A stretch of DNA of 64,000 nucleotides, taken from the NCBI RefSeq assembly GCF_001314995.1, contig NZ_CP012938.1:6324001-6388000 (forward strand). Direction: 5' to 3'. This document shows positions 60,093 to 64,000 of this stretch, one piece after another; position 1 is the first letter of the stretch, and each line of letters opens with the position of its first letter. The stretch is from Bacteroides ovatus (GTDB lineage Bacteria > Bacteroidota > Bacteroidia > Bacteroidales > Bacteroidaceae). The notes beneath the pieces were generated by a model that ran no database searches, had not been told where the DNA came from, and saw only the letters and a program-made list of their open reading frames with translations. The translations under genes and the position numbers were made by a program.

Positions 60093-61850
60093 ATGCGTTT
60101 TTGGGTATGTATTTTTGTGCTTCTATTTGTACACAATCAATTTTCAAGGGCTGATAAAATTATAAATAATGACTCTTTGTATACAGAAAAATATATCAGA
60201 GATATTTATATTTCCAACCCCAAACGTGCTTTACAGTTGTTGGATGAGGCCGAAACCAGAAAAGCCTTCCCTCTGCGTCTGATTAATGAATTGCGCAGTT
60301 TGTCATATCGTAATATGTATATGAATAAACTAGCTTTTATGTATGCAAGGAAGTCGTACTTGCTTGATTCCATCTCTCAAAGAGAACCTAAGCACATGTT
60401 GAAGATGACGGTTTATTTAGCTGAACTTTCATCCATAATGAGTAAATATAATGAGAGCATGCATTATGCTCTTAGTGGAATTATGCAGGCTCAAAAACTG
60501 AAGGACAGAGAGGCGGAAGCTAGATTGCTTTTTTGCATAGGAGAGAATAATTGGAGGCTATCATTGAAAGATGAGGCGTATAATTATTTTGGTCGTACGA
60601 TTGAATTACTGCGTGGGTCAAAGGATATGAGAGAAATGATGCTGCTTTCCTATTATTATGGAGCAGAGATGGGATTTTTAATGACAGATTCCCGTATTGA
60701 TGAAGCTTTGGCTCTTGCTTATGAACGTGAAAAACTTCTTAAAAAATTAGAGAAAGTACCGGAGGTTCCCGAAGGCTACATTGATGGTCAATATAGCTAT
60801 TTATATGCAAATTTGGCCTATATTTCTTATTTAGAAAAGAAATATGCGCAAGCAGAAGGATATTATCAAAAATATCTGGCAATAAAAGAATCTCATACTC
60901 CGGATGGCAAGATGTATTCGATTCCTTATTTGATTCTTTCCAAACAATATGAGACAGTAATAGACAACTGTAAGGACTTTAAAGAATTGTTGAGAACACA
61001 GCGGGATACCTTGAACGCTCAATATTTAACTATACTTAATAAGGAAGTCCAGGCATATCTGGGGCTGAATCGTTATAAAGAAGCCGCAGAAATACGTGAA
61101 ACCATCATTGCAATAACGGATAGCATTAACAGTACCGACAGGAAAAATGCTGCATTAGAATTGAACGCGATGTACGGTGCTTCCGAAAAAGAAGAATACA
61201 TCGCCGAGCAAGCCTCACAGCTAAAAATAAGGAATGTTTCACTCTGCTTTTTGGCGTGTATTGTAGTGCTGACCCTGTTTATACTTTGGCGTTTGTGGCG
61301 TTTCAACCATATAATCGAGTATAAAAACAGGATGCTTGCCAAACTGATAAACGAGAAATTTGCCAATAAAAAAGATGGTAATCAGTTATTGGAAGTGTAC
61401 GAGGAACAGGAGGTTTCATCAGAATTGGAACCGGAATTGATTTCTCCTGAAGAACAGGATGAACTTTTGGACGAAACAGACAAAGAAAGTGGGGAAGAAG
61501 AGGAGAACAAGAAAATATTCCAGGAATTAAATCATACAGTCGTTCAAAAACAGCTATATCTTTCTCCAGAGCTCTCAAGAGAAGATTTGGCGCAGATTGT
61601 ACATCTGAATAATGCACGCTTTGCCCGGATGATAAGAGAATGCACCGGAACTAATTTCAATGGGTACATCAACGGACTGCGCATTAATTATGCGATCAAG
61701 CTAATGAAAAAATATCCTAACTATACCATACGTGCCATCGCTGATGAATCCGGATTTAATAGTGCCCCGATATTATATAACCTTTTTAAGAAAAAGACGG
61801 GAATGACTCCTTATGAATTTAAAAAAGCGCAGGACACATTGAGGAATTAA
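60093..61850 (+). CDS. membrane-tethered TPR-AraC regulator
   Basis: 585 aa. Signal or N-terminal membrane segment (1-19), periplasmic TPR-like helices (about 30-360, for example EKKYAQAEGYYQKYL and LNRYKEAAEIRETI), one TM at 381-400 (SLCFLACIVVLTLFILWR), an acidic cytosolic linker (EVSSELEPELISPEEQDELL) and an AraC-type helix-turn-helix at about 490-585 (LSREDLAQIVHLNNARFARMI, AIADESGFNSAPILYNLFKKKTGMTPYEF). One-component transmembrane regulators of this build are a Bacteroides speciality. The signal and target genes are unknown. Confidence 0.88.
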   Translation: MRFWVCIFVLLFVHNQFSRADKIINNDSLYTEKYIRDIYISNPKRALQLLDEAETRKAFPLRLINELRSLSYRNMYMNKLAFMYARKSYLLDSISQREPKHMLKMTVYLAELSSIMSKYNESMHYALSGIMQAQKLKDREAEARLLFCIGENNWRLSLKDEAYNYFGRTIELLRGSKDMREMMLLSYYYGAEMGFLMTDSRIDEALALAYEREKLLKKLEKVPEVPEGYIDGQYSYLYANLAYISYLEKKYAQAEGYYQKYLAIKESHTPDGKMYSIPYLILSKQYETVIDNCKDFKELLRTQRDTLNAQYLTILNKEVQAYLGLNRYKEAAEIRETIIAITDSINSTDRKNAALELNAMYGASEKEEYIAEQASQLKIRNVSLCFLACIVVLTLFILWRLWRFNHIIEYKNRMLAKLINEKFANKKDGNQLLEVYEEQEVSSELEPELISPEEQDELLDETDKESGEEEENKKIFQELNHTVVQKQLYLSPELSREDLAQIVHLNNARFARMIRECTGTNFNGYINGLRINYAIKLMKKYPNYTIRAIADESGFNSAPILYNLFKKKTGMTPYEFKKAQDTLRN

Positions 61851-61908
61851 ATAGTTCTACTAAACAATTTTCGTTTTTCCCGGTTTATCTATTGATAACT
61901 AAATATTA

Positions 61909-62277
61909 ATGGAAATGATACAGGTAAGGATAAAGAGGGTTTACGAAGATTTTTCAGAAACAGATGGATACCGGGTGTTGGTAGATAAATTATGGCCACG
62001 CGGAATGAAGAAAGAATGGTTGAAATACGATTATTGGGCAAAAGACATAACACCATCCCCTACATTACGTAAATGGTTTCATGAAGATATTCCCGGACAT
62101 TGGGGAGATTTTGTCACGCAGTATCAAAAAGAGCTGGATGCTTCTCCATCAATGGCTGATTTTCTGACTCTTATCAAACCACATCCGGTGATAACACTAC
62201 TTTATGCTTCAAAAGAACCGGTGTATAATCACGCCCGAATTCTTCGCGATTATCTGGAAATGCGTTTGAGAGAGTGA
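61909..62277 (+). CDS. DUF488 family protein
   Basis: 122 aa (start 61909 or 61915). DUF488 pattern RIKRVYEDFSETDGYRVLVDKLWPRGMKKEWLKYDYWAKDITPSPTLRKWFHED, then ITLLYASKEPVYNHARILRDYL. The family includes conserved cytosolic proteins, some annotated as uroporphyrin-III C-methyltransferase-associated by neighbourhood only; the biochemical role is not established. Single gene, followed by the promoter of the menaquinone genes. Confidence 0.88.
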   Translation: MEMIQVRIKRVYEDFSETDGYRVLVDKLWPRGMKKEWLKYDYWAKDITPSPTLRKWFHEDIPGHWGDFVTQYQKELDASPSMADFLTLIKPHPVITLLYASKEPVYNHARILRDYLEMRLRE

Positions 62278-62304
62278 AATTAAAGTAATTTTATCTGTTT
62301 ACGC

Positions 62305-62335
62305 TTTCTGTCGTTCACTCAATTTCCTACCTTTG
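62305..62335 (+). promoter_or_regulatory. promoter of the HAD-hotdog/menF operon
   Basis: TTTC (62305-62308), 19 nt, TACCTTTG (62328-62335), start codon 25 nt later. Confidence 0.65.
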
Positions 62336-62360
62336 TAATCTAAATCAAAATCGTGTAATC

Positions 62361-63593
62361 ATGAAGTATAAATTATTGGTTCTTGATGTAGACGGAACAC
62401 TCCTCAATGATGCGAAAGAAATTAGTAAACGTACATTGGCTGCCCTGTTGAAGGTTCAGCAAATGGGAGTACGTATTGTGCTGGCGTCCGGCAGACCGAC
62501 TTATGGCCTAATGCCGCTGGCCAAGATGCTCGAACTTGGAAACTATGGAGGTTTTATCCTTTCCTATAATGGCTGTCAGATTATCAATGCACAAAACGGA
62601 GAAATTCTGTTTGAACGTCGGATTAATCCCGAAATGTTGCCGTATCTGGAAAAGAAAGCCCGTAAAAACGGTTTTGCTTTATTCACTTATCATGATGATA
62701 CGATCATAACGGATTCTCCTGAAAATGAACATATCCAAAATGAAGCCCGGTTGAATGACCTGCAAATAATCAAAGAAGAAGAATTTTCTGCTGCCGTTGA
62801 TTTTGCTCCTTGTAAGTGTATGCTGGTGAGCGATGACGAAGAAGCATTGCTTGGTTTGGAAGATCACTGGAAGAGACGACTGAATGGGGCGTTGGACGTA
62901 TTCCGTTCGGAGCCCTATTTTCTGGAAGTAGTTCCCTGCGCCATCGACAAAGCCAATTCTTTGGGTGCTTTGCTGGAGGTGCTAGGTATGAAGCGTGAGG
63001 AAGTGATTGCTGTGGGCGACGGTGTGTGTGACGTAACAATGATTCAATTGGCGGGGCTGGGTATAGCTATGGGACATTCACAAGACTCGGTGAAAGCCTG
63101 TGCCGATTATGTGACTGCTTCGAATGAGGAAGACGGAGTGGCCGTTGCAGTGGAGAAGGCTATCATATCCGAAGTGCGTGTAGCCGAAATTCCCCTTGAC
63201 CAACTGAATGCGCAGGCACGCCACGCATTGATGGGAAACTTGGGAATTCAATATACCTATGCCGACGAAGACCGTGTGGAAGCAACAATGCCGGTAGACC
63301 ATCGTACCCGTCAGCCTTTTGGCATTTTGCATGGCGGGGCTACTCTTGCATTGGCGGAAACAGTTGCCGGACTCGGTTCAATGATTCTTTGCCAGCCGGA
63401 CGAGATTGTAGTAGGAATGCAGGTCAGTGGAAACCACATATCTTCTGCACATGAAGGAGATACAGTGCGTGCAGTAGGAACAGTTGTACATAAGGGACGT
63501 TCCTCCCATGTATGGAATGTAGACGTGTTTACTTCAACAAACAAACTAGTGTCTTCCATACGGGTAGTCAACAGTGTGATGAAAAAGAGATGA
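62361..63593 (+). CDS. HAD-IIB hydrolase fused to hotdog thioesterase (probable DHNA-CoA thioesterase)
   Basis: 410 aa. Residues 1-270 are a Cof-type HAD phosphatase (KLLVLDVDGTLLNDAKEIS; VLASGRPTYGLM; Lys in DKANSLGALLEVL; VGDGVCDVTMIQLAGLGIAMGHS). Residues 285-410 are a PaaI-type hotdog thioesterase (RQPFGILHGGATLALAETVAGLGSMI; HISSAHEGDTVRAVGTVVHKGRSSHVWNVDV). The hotdog half resembles 1,4-dihydroxy-2-naphthoyl-CoA hydrolases, and the next gene is menF, so a menaquinone role is a good inference. What the HAD half dephosphorylates is unknown. Confidence 0.9.
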   Translation: MKYKLLVLDVDGTLLNDAKEISKRTLAALLKVQQMGVRIVLASGRPTYGLMPLAKMLELGNYGGFILSYNGCQIINAQNGEILFERRINPEMLPYLEKKARKNGFALFTYHDDTIITDSPENEHIQNEARLNDLQIIKEEEFSAAVDFAPCKCMLVSDDEEALLGLEDHWKRRLNGALDVFRSEPYFLEVVPCAIDKANSLGALLEVLGMKREEVIAVGDGVCDVTMIQLAGLGIAMGHSQDSVKACADYVTASNEEDGVAVAVEKAIISEVRVAEIPLDQLNAQARHALMGNLGIQYTYADEDRVEATMPVDHRTRQPFGILHGGATLALAETVAGLGSMILCQPDEIVVGMQVSGNHISSAHEGDTVRAVGTVVHKGRSSHVWNVDVFTSTNKLVSSIRVVNSVMKKR

Positions 63594-64000
63594 CCGACGA
63601 AGAAATAAGTAATTTGACAACTATTGATGCATTTATTCAGCGGAAGCAGCCGTTTGCTGTTTACCGTATTCCCGGGGAGAAAGTTCCCCGTCTGTTGACA
63701 CAGGCGGAAGGAGCGGTATGTCTGATATACGACCTGAAAGAACTGAATGGACAGAGAGGATTTGTCATCGCTCCGTTTCAGGTGAGTGAGACGTGTCCTG
63801 TCGTATTGATTCAACCCGATCAGTGGGGGCAACCTTTGCCGATTGACAATGATACGGCAGAAGAACGGGAAGTCGCTTTGCGGATGCAAGGACAAGAATC
63901 GTTCCTGACTTCTTCTACGGAGGAATATGCCTCCTGCTTTCATACCTTTATAAATGCTTTGCGTGATAATACTTTTGATAAATTAGTACTTTCACGTCAT
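63590..64000 (+). CDS. menF: isochorismate synthase MenF (3' end beyond window)
   Basis: First 137 residues. The ATG at 63590 overlaps the stop of the fusion gene (ATGA), so the two are translationally coupled. N-terminal chorismate-binding-type region: PFAVYRIPGEKVPRLLTQ, GFVIAPFQVSE, and near the window end the FDKLVLSRH segment of the chorismate-utilising fold. Together with the thioesterase it starts the menaquinone branch from chorismate. Confidence 0.85.
   Translation, partial: MTDEEISNLTTIDAFIQRKQPFAVYRIPGEKVPRLLTQAEGAVCLIYDLKELNGQRGFVIAPFQVSETCPVVLIQPDQWGQPLPIDNDTAEEREVALRMQGQESFLTSSTEEYASCFHTFINALRDNTFDKLVLSRH

Overview
The window is almost certainly from the chromosome of a human-gut Bacteroides close to the B. 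thetaiotaomicron / B. ovatus group. The grounds are SusC/SusD pairs, a periplasmic-propeller hybrid regulator, a UpxY-led capsule locus, several promoters of the Bacteroides type (TTTG, 19-21 nt, TAnnTTTG) and a heparin lyase I whose three catalytic residues keep the published spacing. Species identity is inference.

Layout. (1) 1-8.25 kb, minus strand: end of a polysaccharide utilisation locus, with a SusC-like transporter (cut by the window edge), a clan GH-A glycosidase and a hybrid two-component-type regulator that has lost both its phospho-acceptor His and its receiver domain. (2) 8.4-10.25 kb: a small lipoprotein and heparin lyase I. (3) 10.35-12.1 kb, minus strand: three accessory genes around a cluster of four ATAGTGACG(C)CAT-type repeats. 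(4) 12.25-41.44 kb: a complete capsular polysaccharide locus. A tyrosine recombinase lies beside a 290-bp segment bounded by 20-bp inverted repeats; the only good promoter in it faces away from the capsule genes, so this sequence appears to hold the locus in the OFF state. Then follow UpxY, export (SLBB/Wza, Wzz), the initiating sugar transferase, flippase, five glycosyltransferases, Wzy polymerase, acyl- and pyruvyl-transferase-like decorators, and a full GDP-D-glycero-alpha-D-manno-heptose pathway in three genes (hddA, gmhA, hddC-gmhB fusion). In the middle is a decaying decoration module: an N-terminally deleted SDR, a degenerate SDR-like gene and an SGNH-like gene split by an IS1182-type element.

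(5) 41.4-44.8 kb: an unusual mostly non-coding region. Two paralogous stretches of about 160 nt (41.54-41.69 and 42.93-43.09 kb) each fold into the same four hairpins. About ten base pairs change on both sides between the copies, all wobble pairs are G-U on the plus strand only, and one 14-nt loop is nearly invariant. I regard this as the best candidate for an undescribed element, a structured non-coding RNA. Between the copies lie a ~27-bp inverted-repeat pair around a possible minus-strand ORF, and a small helix-turn-helix-like gene. After copy 2 comes an AAA-ATPase/PD-(D/E)XK protein. (6) 44.9-50.8 kb: PepSY-like secreted proteins, serine dehydratase, CorA, MutS2. (7) tRNA-Ser(TGA) at 50.97 kb. 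(8) 51.3-58.1 kb: PLP sulfur-amino-acid enzyme, an orphan SusC/SusD pair and a LuxR-type response regulator. (9) 58.2-64 kb: RlmF (apparently leaderless mRNA), GNAT-YoaP, a membrane-tethered TPR-AraC regulator, a DUF488 protein, and the start of a menaquinone operon (HAD-hotdog fusion followed by menF, cut by the window end).
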